DNA of 64,000 nucleotides from Palsa-1248 sp963737835 (GTDB lineage: Bacteria; Gemmatimonadota; Gemmatimonadetes; Gemmatimonadales; Gemmatimonadaceae), in the NCBI GenBank assembly GCA_963737835.1, contig CAVTUH010000001.1, positions 868,001 to 932,000 of the forward strand. Reading direction: 5' to 3'. The notes under the pieces were generated by a model that was given only the letters and a program-made list of their open reading frames with translations, was not told where the DNA came from and searched no databases. The translations under genes and the position numbers were made by a program. Below, piece by piece: positions 46,004 to 54,266 of the stretch. The stretch's first letter is position 1, and each line of letters opens with the position of its first letter.

Positions 46004-46504
46004 GTGTCTAGTCGGCTGATCCAGTTGCTGTATCTGATGGCGCCGGCCTACCTCGCGAATATGACCCCGCCGTTCTCACGCTTTTGGCACGGGTGGAACG
46101 CGCCGATTTCCCAGCGCTGGCTTGGAAGTCATAAGACCGTTGTCGGGGCCGCCGGCGCAATCGCCGTTGCAGTGGCTGTCGCTCGGGTGCAAGCCGCAGT
46201 TGCCTGGCAGGGCTCAATCGTGCCATACCAGCACTGGGCTGTTATCGGGCTCCTCCTTGGCGCGGGGAGCATGGGCGGAGATGTCGCCAAGAGCTTCCTG
46301 AAACGCCGCCTGGGCATTGCGCCGGGGCACCCCTGGGTCCCGTTCGACCAGCTCGATTTCGTACTGGGATCGCTCGTGCTGATCGCCGCCTGGGCTCGCC
46401 TCTCGGTCGCCGATATCGGCGCCGTCCTGGTCGCCAGCTTCGTGGCGGACATCGTCGTCAACCATCTCGCCTATTGGCTCGGCATCCGCGACACCAAATG
46501 GTAG
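46004..46504 (+). CDS. CarS-like CDP-archaeol synthase family (DUF46) protein
   Basis: A 166-aa polytopic membrane protein that I recognise as a CDP-archaeol synthase (CarS/PF01864) family member. Markers are LMAPAYLANMTPP near the start, LGSHKTVVG, and GDVAKSFLKRRLGIAPGHPWVPFDQLDFVLG, the family signature for CTP-dependent transfer to a prenyl-glycerol phosphate. In archaea CarS makes CDP-archaeol; bacterial homologues exist and their substrate is less certain. GTG 46004 is preceded by AGAGGACC at usable spacing. No geranylgeranylglyceryl phosphate synthase gene is in the window. Confidence 0.85.
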   Translation: MSSRLIQLLYLMAPAYLANMTPPFSRFWHGWNAPISQRWLGSHKTVVGAAGAIAVAVAVARVQAAVAWQGSIVPYQHWAVIGLLLGAGSMGGDVAKSFLKRRLGIAPGHPWVPFDQLDFVLGSLVLIAAWARLSVADIGAVLVASFVADIVVNHLAYWLGIRDTKW

Positions 46505-46541
46505 ACGAGGGACGACGCGCGGTCAGGCAGCGACTCCACTG

Positions 46542-46587
46542 TTTCGTGAGACCCTCGGACTCTCTTTCGTGAGACCCTCGGACTCTC
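46542..46587. repeat. 23-bp perfect tandem duplication
   Basis: The unit TTTCGTGAGACCCTCGGACT plus CTC occurs twice in tandem (46542-46564 and 46565-46587), immediately beside the stop codon of the nitroreductase gene and 38 bp past the CarS-like stop. Fresh duplication or replication slippage; no function assigned. Confidence 0.9.
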
Positions 46588-47240
46588 TAATGATGTGCAC
46601 GCAACTCCGTCGCTTCGTGGATCCAGTTCAACATGACGGGCGGCTTGCGAGTACTGGGCGCCGGAGTCGCGCGCGGCACACCGACGATGATCGGGGCGAA
46701 GGCGTGCACGTCCGCGGGAATGCCGAGCTCCGCTTTCGCCTCGGGCGTATTGAGCACGGGGACGGCAAACCCAATGCAGCAGGTACCCAGTCCTTCCGCA
46801 AATGCCACGAGCATCAGGTTTTCGGCGGCCAACCAGCAATCCGCGGCCACGAACTCGCTCGTCTGCCGCGCGCAGATGACGACCAAGGTTCCGGCGTCGT
46901 AGAAGATGTTGAAATCTGGGTCGCCGAGTGGCGACGCTAACCCATCGCCGGCGGCACCGGGTGGCTTGAGCAGGTTACCGTGATGCGCCGCCTGTTCGCT
47001 GGCCATCGCCTTAGCGCGATCCGACAGCCGCCTCAGGAGCTCGCGGTTCTGCACGATCACGAACTGCCACGGTTCCTCATGCATAGCGGTGGGGGCGTGC
47101 ACCGCTACATCCAGCAGCTCGCGCAGCAGCGGCTCACCAACGGCCGCTGACGTGTATGATCGGACCGCTCGTCGACCGTACACGAGGTCTATGAGGCTGA
47201 TAGTGTTGCGCGTGGTCTCCACGATCGTGAGTGCGGCCAT
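46587..47240 (-). CDS. nitroreductase-family protein
   Basis: A 217-aa FMN-dependent oxidoreductase of the nitroreductase fold. The N-terminal phosphate-binding pattern is YGRRAVRSYTSAAV. The segment HAPTAMHEEPWQFVIVQN is the FMN-contact region. The helix GLGTCCIGFAVPVLN sits where many family members carry a GLG-containing loop. It probably reduces nitro-aromatics or flavin-like substrates with NAD(P)H; the natural substrate is unknown. ATG 47240 is preceded by AGAGGAGC. Its stop abuts the 23-bp tandem duplication. Confidence 0.9.
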   Translation of the reverse strand: MAALTIVETTRNTISLIDLVYGRRAVRSYTSAAVGEPLLRELLDVAVHAPTAMHEEPWQFVIVQNRELLRRLSDRAKAMASEQAAHHGNLLKPPGAAGDGLASPLGDPDFNIFYDAGTLVVICARQTSEFVAADCWLAAENLMLVAFAEGLGTCCIGFAVPVLNTPEAKAELGIPADVHAFAPIIVGVPRATPAPSTRKPPVMLNWIHEATELRAHH

Positions 47241-47618
47241 CGATTGCTCCTCTGGTGTGAGCGCCCGTCAGTCTGCACTCGCTATCCGATAGTGTCAGTC
47301 AGGGGATCTCCGACAGGCTGCTGGCGCAATCGTCTAGTGGCTTGGATTGGTCGACTTTGCGTCGCCCGAACACGTGTCAGGGACCTGAGCAACAGCCTCA
47401 TCCGGGCCATCGACTTCGCCACCGTGCATAGCACGCGACCCATCCGGTGAACTATCACGTCAGGCGATCCCGCGCTGAACGTCGGCGATTCCCTTCTGGC
47501 CGCCGAGTCCTTCGATTGAATATCCTTGCGCCGACTGGTTGGAGAGATCGAGCCACCACGCGTACGGGACGGATACGATCTCCTGATTTTTGATTTGGGA
47601 CCCAAACGGAGGACAGTC
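47241..47618. other. 378-bp intergenic region upstream of dodecin
   Basis: Promoter region of the divergent nitroreductase and dodecin genes. Small open frames here (for example 47244-47450) have no recognisable content. I see no repeats or clear hairpins. Confidence 0.4.
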
Positions 47619-47831
47619 ATGTCGTCGATTGCGAAGGTCATCGAGGTGATCGCCGAGTCCGACAAGAGCTGGGATGACGCGGCACAGAGCGCGATCACTG
47701 AAGCTGCGAAGACCGTAGAGGACATTCGGGAGATTTGGGTCAGCGGGATGAAGGCGACTGTCGAGAAGAACCGCATCACGCGCTACAGGCTGACGGCGAA
47801 GCTCACGTTCGTGCTCAAGGGACATAAGTAG
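47619..47831 (+). CDS. dodecin (flavin storage protein)
   Basis: A 70-aa dodecin: MSSIAKVIEVIAESDKSWDDA, then ITEAAKTVEDIREIWVSGM and YRLTAKLTFVLKG. The Trp in EIWV and the family pattern of alternating strand residues match dodecins, which assemble into dodecamers that bind flavins and buffer them against light damage. ATG 47619 has CGGAGGACAG just upstream and is clearly better than the longer frame from 47526. It is 3 bp upstream of the universal stress protein gene, so probably co-transcribed. Its role here is likely flavin storage and protection during stress. Confidence 0.93.
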   Translation: MSSIAKVIEVIAESDKSWDDAAQSAITEAAKTVEDIREIWVSGMKATVEKNRITRYRLTAKLTFVLKGHK

Positions 47832-47834
47832 GCC

Positions 47835-48368
47835 ATGGCCCGGCCGGCCACCGCCTCGATGCGCCGCACATCACGCAAGGCGCGCTCGCCGACTGTCGAG
47901 ATCCGGAGCGTGACGCCGGTGCGGGTCAAGCGGATGCTTCTCCCTACCGACTTCTCACGAGTGTCGCTCCGTGCCGTCGAGTTTGGGGCTCGTCTCGCGC
48001 GTCAATTACGCGCTGAACTGGTACTCCTCTACGTCGTCGACACCGCGTACGGCCTCCCCGACGCCGGGCCTCCCTCGCCTCTCGTGCGGCGCGTACTGGA
48101 GCAGGGCCGAAAAGCCGCCTCGCATCAGCTAGCACGCCTGCGGGATCGCCTGGCCGACTCGGGGCTCACGGTGCGGGCCCTGATGCGGGAGGGCCCGGCG
48201 GCAGAGCGCATTGTCGAGGTGGCGCGCAAGCGGCATGTCGACTGGATCGTGATGGCCACGCACGGCCGTACCGACAGTGAACGCGCGCTGATCGGAAGCG
48301 TCACTGAGCGCGTCGTGCGCTCAGCCCCGTGCCCGGTGCTCACGGCGGCGCGCCGAGAGGGAGTGTAA
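47835..48368 (+). CDS. universal stress protein (UspA family)
   Basis: A 177-aa single-domain Usp. After a basic extension (MARPATASMRRTSRKARS) the fold starts KRMLLPTDFSRVSLRAVEFG and continues LVLLYVVDTAYGLPD. The ATP-binding end matches the family: VMATHGRTDSERALIGSVTERVVRSAPCPVL, with the G-x2-G-x9-GS/T-type pattern partly altered. It starts 3 bp after the dodecin stop. Usps support survival in starvation, oxidative stress and low oxygen. The basic N-terminal extension of about 30 residues is unusual and may mark a wrong start; an ATG-initiated shorter form is MLLPTDFSR. Confidence 0.9.
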   Translation: MARPATASMRRTSRKARSPTVEIRSVTPVRVKRMLLPTDFSRVSLRAVEFGARLARQLRAELVLLYVVDTAYGLPDAGPPSPLVRRVLEQGRKAASHQLARLRDRLADSGLTVRALMREGPAAERIVEVARKRHVDWIVMATHGRTDSERALIGSVTERVVRSAPCPVLTAARREGV

Positions 48369-48428
48369 TGACATATCTAGACTCCGATGCCGATGAACGC
48401 ATCACCTTGGAACTATTCGGGAGATACC

Positions 48429-49775
48429 ATGTCAACCCTCCTTGATCGCAGTGCTTTCGCCGACCAGCTGGAGACGAGCGCCCACGCCCTCACGGGCACA
48501 TCCGGCGATTTCGATCCGCTGCTCGCAATGGTGGGGGATGCGCGTTTCGTCTTGATCGGCGAAGCGTCGCATGGGACGCACGAGTTCTACCGTATTCGAG
48601 CCGAGATCACGAAGCGGCTGATCCGGGAAAAAAGCTTTGCCGCGGTTGCGGTCGAGGCAGACTGGCCGGATGCCTATCGCATCAACCGCTACGTCCGCGG
48701 TCGAGGGAGCGACATCGATGCAGCGGATGCCCTGGGAGGATTCCACCGCTTCCCGCAATGGATGTGGCGGAACGCCGACGTCCTCGACTTCGTTGGCTGG
48801 CTGCGGGCGCACAACGACGGTGTTCGGCCGTCCGACCAGATCGGCTTTTACGGGCTCGACCTATACAGCCTGCATGCGTCGATCGCCGCGGTGCTCGGCT
48901 ATCTTCGCCTCGTCGACCCCCAAGCGGCGCAGCGGGCCCAACAGCGGTATGGATGCTTCGACCGATTTGGCGACGACCCGCAGACATATGGATACGCGAC
49001 GAGCGCGGGTCTCACTCCCTCCTGTGAGACTGAGGTCGTCGCCCAGCTGGTCGAGCTCCGCAGGGCCGCAGCGGAGTACGCCCGCCGTGACGGTCGCATC
49101 GAGCCCGACGATCTTTTTTTCGCGCAGCAGAACGCCCGCGTCGTGCTCAATGCAGAACGATATTATCGCGCGATGTTCGGGAGTCGAGTCGAGTCGTGGA
49201 ACCTCCGCGACCGGCATATGGCTGAGACGTTAGAAGCGCTGGTGGGATTCTTGGGGGAGCAACGCCCCGGTGCCAAAATCGTTGTTTGGGCCCACAACTC
49301 CCACCTCGGCGACGCGCGCGCGACAGAGATGGGATCGCGTGGCGAATTGAACGTCGGGCAGCTCGTGCGCGAGCGTCATGGGCGAGACGCGCTCCTGGTC
49401 GGGTTCACGACCTATGCGGGCACGGTGACCGCGGCGTCCGACTGGGATGAACCCGCCGAACGAAAGGTCGTGCGACCCGCGCTACATGATAGCTACGAGG
49501 CGTTGTTCCACGACGTGGGCCGCGGAAACTTTCTGGTCGACTTGCGCGAGCCTCAGGAAGTTCGCGTTACGATGAATCAATCGCGACTCGAGCGCGCCAT
49601 CGGCGTGATCTATCGGCCCGACACCGAGCGCCAGAGCCATTATTTCCGTGCGAGGCTCACGGAGCAATTCAATGCGGTCCTGCACTACGACACCACGCGA
49701 GCCGTCGAACCGTTGGAGCGAACGAGTCTCTGGGATCGCGGGGAATTGCCGGAGACATATCCGACTGCCGTTTGA
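48429..49775 (+). CDS. erythromycin-esterase-family protein
   Basis: About 448 aa, Ere/succinoglycan-biosynthesis-like family. The active-site pattern LIGEASHGTHEFYRIRAEITKRLI is intact (family His and Glu), and further motifs AVEADWPDAYRINRYVRG, GLDLYSLH and VVWAHNSHLGDARAT are present. Family members hydrolyse macrolide lactones, but many chromosomal ones are not resistance genes and have unknown roles. ATG 48429 is preceded by GGGAGATACC. It follows the Usp gene by about 60 bp on the same strand, so a stress-linked operon is likely: dodecin, Usp, esterase. Resistance should not be inferred. Confidence 0.9.
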   Translation: MSTLLDRSAFADQLETSAHALTGTSGDFDPLLAMVGDARFVLIGEASHGTHEFYRIRAEITKRLIREKSFAAVAVEADWPDAYRINRYVRGRGSDIDAADALGGFHRFPQWMWRNADVLDFVGWLRAHNDGVRPSDQIGFYGLDLYSLHASIAAVLGYLRLVDPQAAQRAQQRYGCFDRFGDDPQTYGYATSAGLTPSCETEVVAQLVELRRAAAEYARRDGRIEPDDLFFAQQNARVVLNAERYYRAMFGSRVESWNLRDRHMAETLEALVGFLGEQRPGAKIVVWAHNSHLGDARATEMGSRGELNVGQLVRERHGRDALLVGFTTYAGTVTAASDWDEPAERKVVRPALHDSYEALFHDVGRGNFLVDLREPQEVRVTMNQSRLERAIGVIYRPDTERQSHYFRARLTEQFNAVLHYDTTRAVEPLERTSLWDRGELPETYPTAV

Positions 49776-50092
49776 ACTTGCGGACTTTCGCCCTGACGAC
49801 CTCGGCCTAACTCTGGCTCGGTGGTCTGCCTACGCTGCGGGGGCTCCTCCGACACAACGGCGGGGATTGCCGACTGCTCGAACGGCGATCTCCGCCGTTC
49901 GTACACGCGAGTCGCAGCAGCAGCGACATCCGCCGACCCATTAGGCTAGGAGTTCAAACGCCCAGCAGCAAGATCAAGCGCCGTTCGACGACGAGCGCGA
50001 GGTCGTTCGTCTCTACGTTCGAGCCCGCCCACACACGCGCGACCATTCGTCATCCGAATCGTCCCGCGCCACGTGAGAATGGCGCCAGTCCT
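49776..50092. other. 317-bp intergenic region, no gene seen
   Basis: Between the convergent esterase-like gene and the first BON gene. Open frames are short and compositionally shadow-like. No strong hairpin found by eye. Confidence 0.4.
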
Positions 50093-50614
50093 TTACGGCA
50101 CTGTCGTCCGCAGGTTGCCTCTCCGGGTGGCGGCTTCCTCGATCTTGGCCTTGGCGATCGCTTGCGGCGTTGAGGGAGGCGAGACGACAATGTCATTCGT
50201 CAAGCCGCGCAACCCGGCGAGATCCCGAAGCGCGCGCTCGGCCGCGCCCGATTGGAACTCGTGCCGAACCGCGCCTGCAAGTGTAATCTGGCCCTGCTCG
50301 ACCTGAACTGTGATCACTCCCTTTGGAACAACGGCATTCCACTCCAGCGCGTGCACGGCGCGCGTTGCGAGCTCGGCATCAGATACTTCACCCGCCGTTG
50401 TAGGTCGGACCTCCAACTCCTGAATGACCGCCTGCACTCCGCGGACATGCGCTACGGCCTCGACTGCCGCGACCTTTTCGGCGTAGCTGGGAACGTGACC
50501 GACCAGCGTCACAATCCCATCGCGTAGGCTGGCTCCTATGCCATCCGCCGTGATCCTATCAACCCAATGAAGCTCATGCACGACGTCGGTCAGCACTTCA
50601 CTGTCGGCCCGCAT
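50093..50614 (-). CDS. BON-domain protein, two domains
   Basis: A 173-aa protein with two BON domains (bacterial OsmY and nodulation type). The first runs VLTDVVHELHWVDRITADGIGASLRDGIVTLVGHVPSYAEKVAA, the second is the VPKGVITVQVEQGQITLAGAV region. It parallels the first two domains of the three-BON protein at 52487-53146, sharing ITADGIGAS/ITDQGIGAT and the domain order, but lacks domain 3 and ends LRTTVP. ATG 50614 is preceded by GAGGAGGG. BON domains bind phospholipid or hydrophobic surfaces; no signal peptide is seen, so the location is uncertain. Confidence 0.88.
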   Translation of the reverse strand: MRADSEVLTDVVHELHWVDRITADGIGASLRDGIVTLVGHVPSYAEKVAAVEAVAHVRGVQAVIQELEVRPTTAGEVSDAELATRAVHALEWNAVVPKGVITVQVEQGQITLAGAVRHEFQSGAAERALRDLAGLRGLTNDIVVSPPSTPQAIAKAKIEEAATRRGNLRTTVP

Positions 50615-51082
50615 AGTCTCACCCTCCTCGAAGTGTGAACGCCCACCAGTACACGGCAGCTGTCGTGACCAAGATCGGTGCCATGGCAGGCCGGTCAGCG
50701 TCGGCACTCAGCCCCGACAATGTGGGGTTTGCCCCGACGCGAGATGCGGGACGTCCCTGGCCCGGTCCCTGTCCTGCCACGTTGTGTCGGGGAATAGTTC
50801 CAATGATTCCTTCCCCGCACACCTACCATCCGACCGCCGGGCGCCATCCTCTGCACCAGAGTGAGTCCGGCAAGGGGCTTCTGCCATCGGGCTTGAGCGC
50901 GTCTGTCGCCAAACCCTGGCAAGGTCGGGAGGGTTGCTCAACCCGCGATTTCCACGCATCCTGGGCGAGCGCGGGGTTGACCCGAGTGTGTTGGCGATCC
51001 CTGAGATTCGAACTGAACGACAATGCGCTGGCGGCCGTCCGTGTGCACCGGTCATCAGTGCCGATAACCATACTCATCGCGA
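50615..51082. other. 468-bp intergenic region, no convincing gene
   Basis: Lies between the divergent BON gene and the hexapeptide-acyltransferase gene. An open frame at 50635-51123 is basic and of shadow composition with no ribosome site. No riboswitch or repeat recognised. Confidence 0.4.
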
Positions 51083-51946
51083 ATGCCCTACTTCGATCCA
51101 CGCCTGAACCCACCGCCCACTAGTCGAGTCGACCAGTTCGTTCGGCGATTCAATACCATCAGCTACGTCATCGCGGTCCTCGTGCTGTATCTGATCGGTG
51201 CGTCGGCAGTCGGAGTCGCATTCACGCCGGCGATTTGGCTCATGCGACGCTGGGGGCCTGAGCTCTGGCAAGGCGCGGGCTGGCCTCAACTGCTCGCGCT
51301 CGGATTGCTCGGTGGCACGGCAGCCTTCATCTCGGGATTCACTCTGCTGGTCGTCGTTCCGATCTACAACGCGGTGTTGCCGACGCGACTACGGCCGTTC
51401 CGCGGCGGCTACTTCACTGCCGCCGCCATCCCATGGTACCTGCACAACGGGCTGTTCTACCTCGTGCGATTCACGGTGCTGCCATTCGTCACGCTGACCC
51501 CGTTCGGCATTTGGTTTCTGCGTGCCATGGGGATGCGCATGGGCCAGCGGCCGCGCATCACAACCGAGTTGATATCCGATCCGTGTATGATCACGCTCGG
51601 CGACGACGTCGTGATCGGCGGAAGCGCCCATGTGTTCTGCCATTTTGGAGGTGCAGGACATCTCACCATCGCGCCGGTCATCATCGGCAGCCGCGCCACG
51701 ATCGGATTGCAAGCAACAGTCATGGGAGACGTCGTGGTAGGAGAGGACGCGACTATACTCGCCCACTCGGTGCTCCTCCCTGGCACGCGGGTTGGACGCG
51801 GCGAGCTCTGGGGCGGCGTGCCGGCACGCCCGATCGCGCGCGCGGAGTGGGACCAATACAAGGCGCTGCTGGCACACCATTCGGATGCCGGCGACCGACG
51901 TGTTGATGCGTCCCCCGTGCGGCGGGACGACGCATTGAGCAACTAG
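51083..51946 (+). CDS. membrane-anchored hexapeptide-repeat acyltransferase-like protein
   Basis: A 287-aa protein. The N-terminal half has hydrophobic segments (SYVIAVLVLYLIGASAVGVAF, LLALGLLGGTAAFISGFTLLVVV, FYLVRFTVLPFVTLTPFGIWFL). The C-terminal half is a left-handed beta-helix of hexapeptide turns (ITLGDDVVIGGSAHVFCHF, APVIIGSRATIGLQATVMGDVVVGEDATILAHSVLLPGTRVGRG, ending GGVPARPIA). This organisation is found at the C-terminal end of some NRPS-like proteins and in envelope acyltransferases. The donor and acceptor are unknown. Its start has no strong ribosome site. Confidence 0.8.
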   Translation: MPYFDPRLNPPPTSRVDQFVRRFNTISYVIAVLVLYLIGASAVGVAFTPAIWLMRRWGPELWQGAGWPQLLALGLLGGTAAFISGFTLLVVVPIYNAVLPTRLRPFRGGYFTAAAIPWYLHNGLFYLVRFTVLPFVTLTPFGIWFLRAMGMRMGQRPRITTELISDPCMITLGDDVVIGGSAHVFCHFGGAGHLTIAPVIIGSRATIGLQATVMGDVVVGEDATILAHSVLLPGTRVGRGELWGGVPARPIARAEWDQYKALLAHHSDAGDRRVDASPVRRDDALSN

Positions 51947-52136
51947 AGCCGTACCTTCAGGCAACTCGATCGACCACTGCGTTGCCCCGGGGGACCCAGA
52001 GGGTTCGCGCTAATGTGAACTCCTAGTTGAGCAACGTGGTGCAGAAGCCGCCTACCGGCAGGACGTCATTCGGCGTACACGATCCGGCCCGGCCTGTCGT
52101 CCTGACTCGGAGTCACAAAGCTTCGGTGGCTGAGGA

Positions 52137-52460
52137 TCATCGCGGGTACGAGCCGACAGTAGGCCAACGCACGTCCGCGTCCTCAACCATACGGCGCGCG
52201 GTATCTCCGAGGGTCCGCCTGCGATACTCGTCGGGCGCAGGTACGAGGGCGTCGATCATGTCCTGGATAGAGTTCAGCACCCACTTGCGGTCGAGCTTTA
52301 CATGCGTTGCACCTCGCGCGAACTCCGCAACAGCGCGTCGGAGCTCAGGCGAGTCATGGCGACGCGTCCGGCAGCATTCCTCCAACGCCTGCACCAACCT
52401 CTCGCGAAGTGAGACAATCGGGTCGGGACCTGGTTCCACCATTCTCGTCACCCTGATCAC
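52137..52460 (-). CDS. small helical protein, family shared with 62425-62805, copy 1
   Basis: A 107-aa protein. Core features: LRERLVQALEECCRTRRHDSPELRRAVAEFARGA, then LDRKWVLNSIQDMIDALV, then RRRTLGDTARRMVEDA. The same layout occurs in the gene at 62425-62805: RERLAFALQNA, RYNSPLVRLAVREFVDTA, LDWVLVAIQDVIDA, RRLAEEM. Start is uncertain: the frame opens with GTG 52460, but the GGGAGGTGAT at about 52455-52464 would fit better with GTG 52451 or ATG 52442. I do not know the family. Neighbours are a BON gene and the acyltransferase; both family copies sit in the stress neighbourhood. Confidence 0.7.
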   Translation of the reverse strand: MIRVTRMVEPGPDPIVSLRERLVQALEECCRTRRHDSPELRRAVAEFARGATHVKLDRKWVLNSIQDMIDALVPAPDEYRRRTLGDTARRMVEDADVRWPTVGSYPR

Positions 52461-52486
52461 CTCCCGGACACGTCTTTAACGACGAG

Positions 52487-53146
52487 TCACCCCGTTATCA
52501 CCGCGAGGCGATCGTCGACATCCGTCACACCAGGAGCGCTCCACGCTGCGCGTTCGGCAGCGCGGCGCTCGGCCCATGAAGACACAGCTCCACGAAGCGT
52601 CACCTTCCCGGCCGTTGCGTCGATGCTGATCTTTGTCGCATCGAGCTCAGCCTGCCGCTTCAGAGCTTGCTCGATGTCGTTGCGTACTGTCGTTGGTGAC
52701 ACGGACGGCGGCTCGACCTTCACATTGTTCGTAATGCCACGCAAACCTGCCAGATCCCACACCGCGTTCTCGGCACCGAGCCGCTGGTAGCCGTACTTCA
52801 CGGTTCCTTCAAGCGTCACCCATCCCTGCTCGACTTTGGGCTTGACACTCCCTTTCGGGATCTGCACAGCCCAGTCCAAAGCGCTCGCCGCACGAGCCGC
52901 GAGCGCCTGGTCACTCAGTTCAGCAGAGGTCGTCAAGCGGACCTCGACCTCCTGCACGACTGCCCGTACGCCAGCCACACGCTCCGCCGCACGCTCCGCC
53001 GCGAGCTTTTCCGCATAGCTCGGCACATAGCCGCGCAGCGTCACCACCCCATCGTTGACCGTCGCCCCGATTCCTTGGTCCGTGATCGCCGGATCCCACC
53101 GCAACTCCTCCAGGACGTCTTGTTGAATGATGGCGTCGGATTGCAT
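52487..53146 (-). CDS. BON-domain protein, three domains
   Basis: A 219-aa protein starting at ATG 53146 (GGGGGACGCGAC upstream) with three BON domains. They run DVLEELRWDPAITDQGIGATVNDGVVTLRGYVPSYAEKLAA, then ALDWAVQIPKGSVKPKVEQGWVTLEGTVKYG, then RQAELDATKISIDATAGKVTLRGAVSSWAERRAA. The third domain is absent from the sister gene at 50093-50614. A linker KVEPPSVSPTTVRNDIEQAL leads into domain 3. The frame is open upstream to 53410 but with no fold-like content. BON proteins of this layout are common in bacteria with stress genes. No signal peptide. Confidence 0.9.
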   Translation of the reverse strand: MQSDAIIQQDVLEELRWDPAITDQGIGATVNDGVVTLRGYVPSYAEKLAAERAAERVAGVRAVVQEVEVRLTTSAELSDQALAARAASALDWAVQIPKGSVKPKVEQGWVTLEGTVKYGYQRLGAENAVWDLAGLRGITNNVKVEPPSVSPTTVRNDIEQALKRQAELDATKISIDATAGKVTLRGAVSSWAERRAAERAAWSAPGVTDVDDRLAVITG

Positions 53147-53632
53147 GTCGCGTCCCCCATTTTGATAACCAATGCACGAATCTAGCGATTCTAGCATCGC
53201 GACTACTGATGCCGCCGTCGGGGGAACTCTCACAGTTGCCCTAGTGGCGATGTAGCATCGAGCGCACCCGGCTCCCCCGCAGAGTCCGGGGGCCTGACCT
53301 CGGACGCGAGCGGGCGCCGACGCTTGACACGCATCGGCGGGACGAGGAGCAGGGAGAGTAGCGAGGAAACGGAAGCCGGCGCCGTATCCTAGCCTCTCGG
53401 ACCTCTGCACGTCTTCCTCATCTAGAAGGGCGACCTGGAATCTGTTCCCCGCGCAGAGCTCGTCTGTCGGGGGCCTCTCTCAGCGGCTCTCCTCCTTGTG
53501 CTGACGTCGGAGCTGCACGATGAACTAGGCGACCAGCATGCGGCGGCTTTGGAGAGCACGACCTCTCGGGCCCTACACGGGCACGGGAACTCCCCGATTG
53601 TAGCGCCGCGCGCTCAAGTGCAGCTTCGATTT
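53147..53632. other. 486-bp region upstream of BON gene and small membrane ORF
   Basis: Divergent leader region. Frames here are compositionally unremarkable. ORF 53498-53935 reads through part of it, but its N-terminal 45 codons look non-coding. I see nothing clear here. Confidence 0.35.
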
Positions 53633-53935
53633 ATGAGCCCCGGGATCTGGATCCGTTTCCGCCTGTGGCTGATTGGCGTTCTGGCGCTCGTCTGGGCGCT
53701 GTCTGTGGCGTTTGTGCTGATCGTAATCGGTCACAACGTGCCGCTCGTCGGAGTGTCGAGCGGACACGTGATGGTGCCCGAACACATGCCACGGGTCGGG
53801 ATTGGCTGGGAGGTTCGGTTGTGGTTTGTGCTAGCTACGGGATTGTGTGCGGTGATGCTTGCGGCTGTAGGTTGGCTCGTTTCATCGATGCTCGATCGAC
53901 GCGCGCGCCAGGAGCATCAGCAGTTGCAGGATTGA
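53633..53935 (+). CDS. possible small two-helix membrane protein
   Basis: About 100 aa from ATG 53633 (MSPGIWIRFRLWLIGVLALVW). Two membrane helices are likely: LWLIGVLALVWALSVAFVLIVIG and FVLATGLCAVMLAAVGWLV, separated by a short loop (HMPRVGIGWEVRL). The tail is charged (RRARQEHQQLQD). No ribosome site or homology I recognise supports it; the frame could start further upstream at 53498. The two clean hydrophobic segments are the only evidence that it is real. Confidence 0.4.
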   Translation: MSPGIWIRFRLWLIGVLALVWALSVAFVLIVIGHNVPLVGVSSGHVMVPEHMPRVGIGWEVRLWFVLATGLCAVMLAAVGWLVSSMLDRRARQEHQQLQD

Positions 53936-54266
53936 TCATCGCGTGCGAGGACAGCGGTTTCATGAACCTGCCCCGAGCTGTCGCGCCGCAGGTCGCGCAC
54001 TGCCAGCACTCGCTCCGCACTACCTGAGAGCGTCAAGCCGTTCGGGGTGTGTGCAACTGGAACAGTGAGACTCGGCGCCATCATGAGTTCAATCTTTCCA
54101 GGCGGGAGGTCGGCGGGGATCGGAGAGCGGCCACATGGCCGTCAGGGAATCACGGACGCTCGGGTCAGGCGACTGATGCTGACGGTCGCCGGGACCGGCA
54201 GCGATTATCCGTGTATTCGATCCGTCAGCCCCTGCCTGGCGTTCGTCTCTTCGACCCGTCGAGCTG
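53936..54266. other. 331-bp region upstream of DNA ligase
   Basis: Contains no credible gene. It may hold the ligase promoter; I saw no clear boxes. Open frames such as 54047-54280 show no conserved features. Confidence 0.35.

Noticed and set aside
48429..49775. Macrolide resistance gene call
   Set aside because: Only family membership is visible; many chromosomal members have unrelated roles and the context is stress-related.
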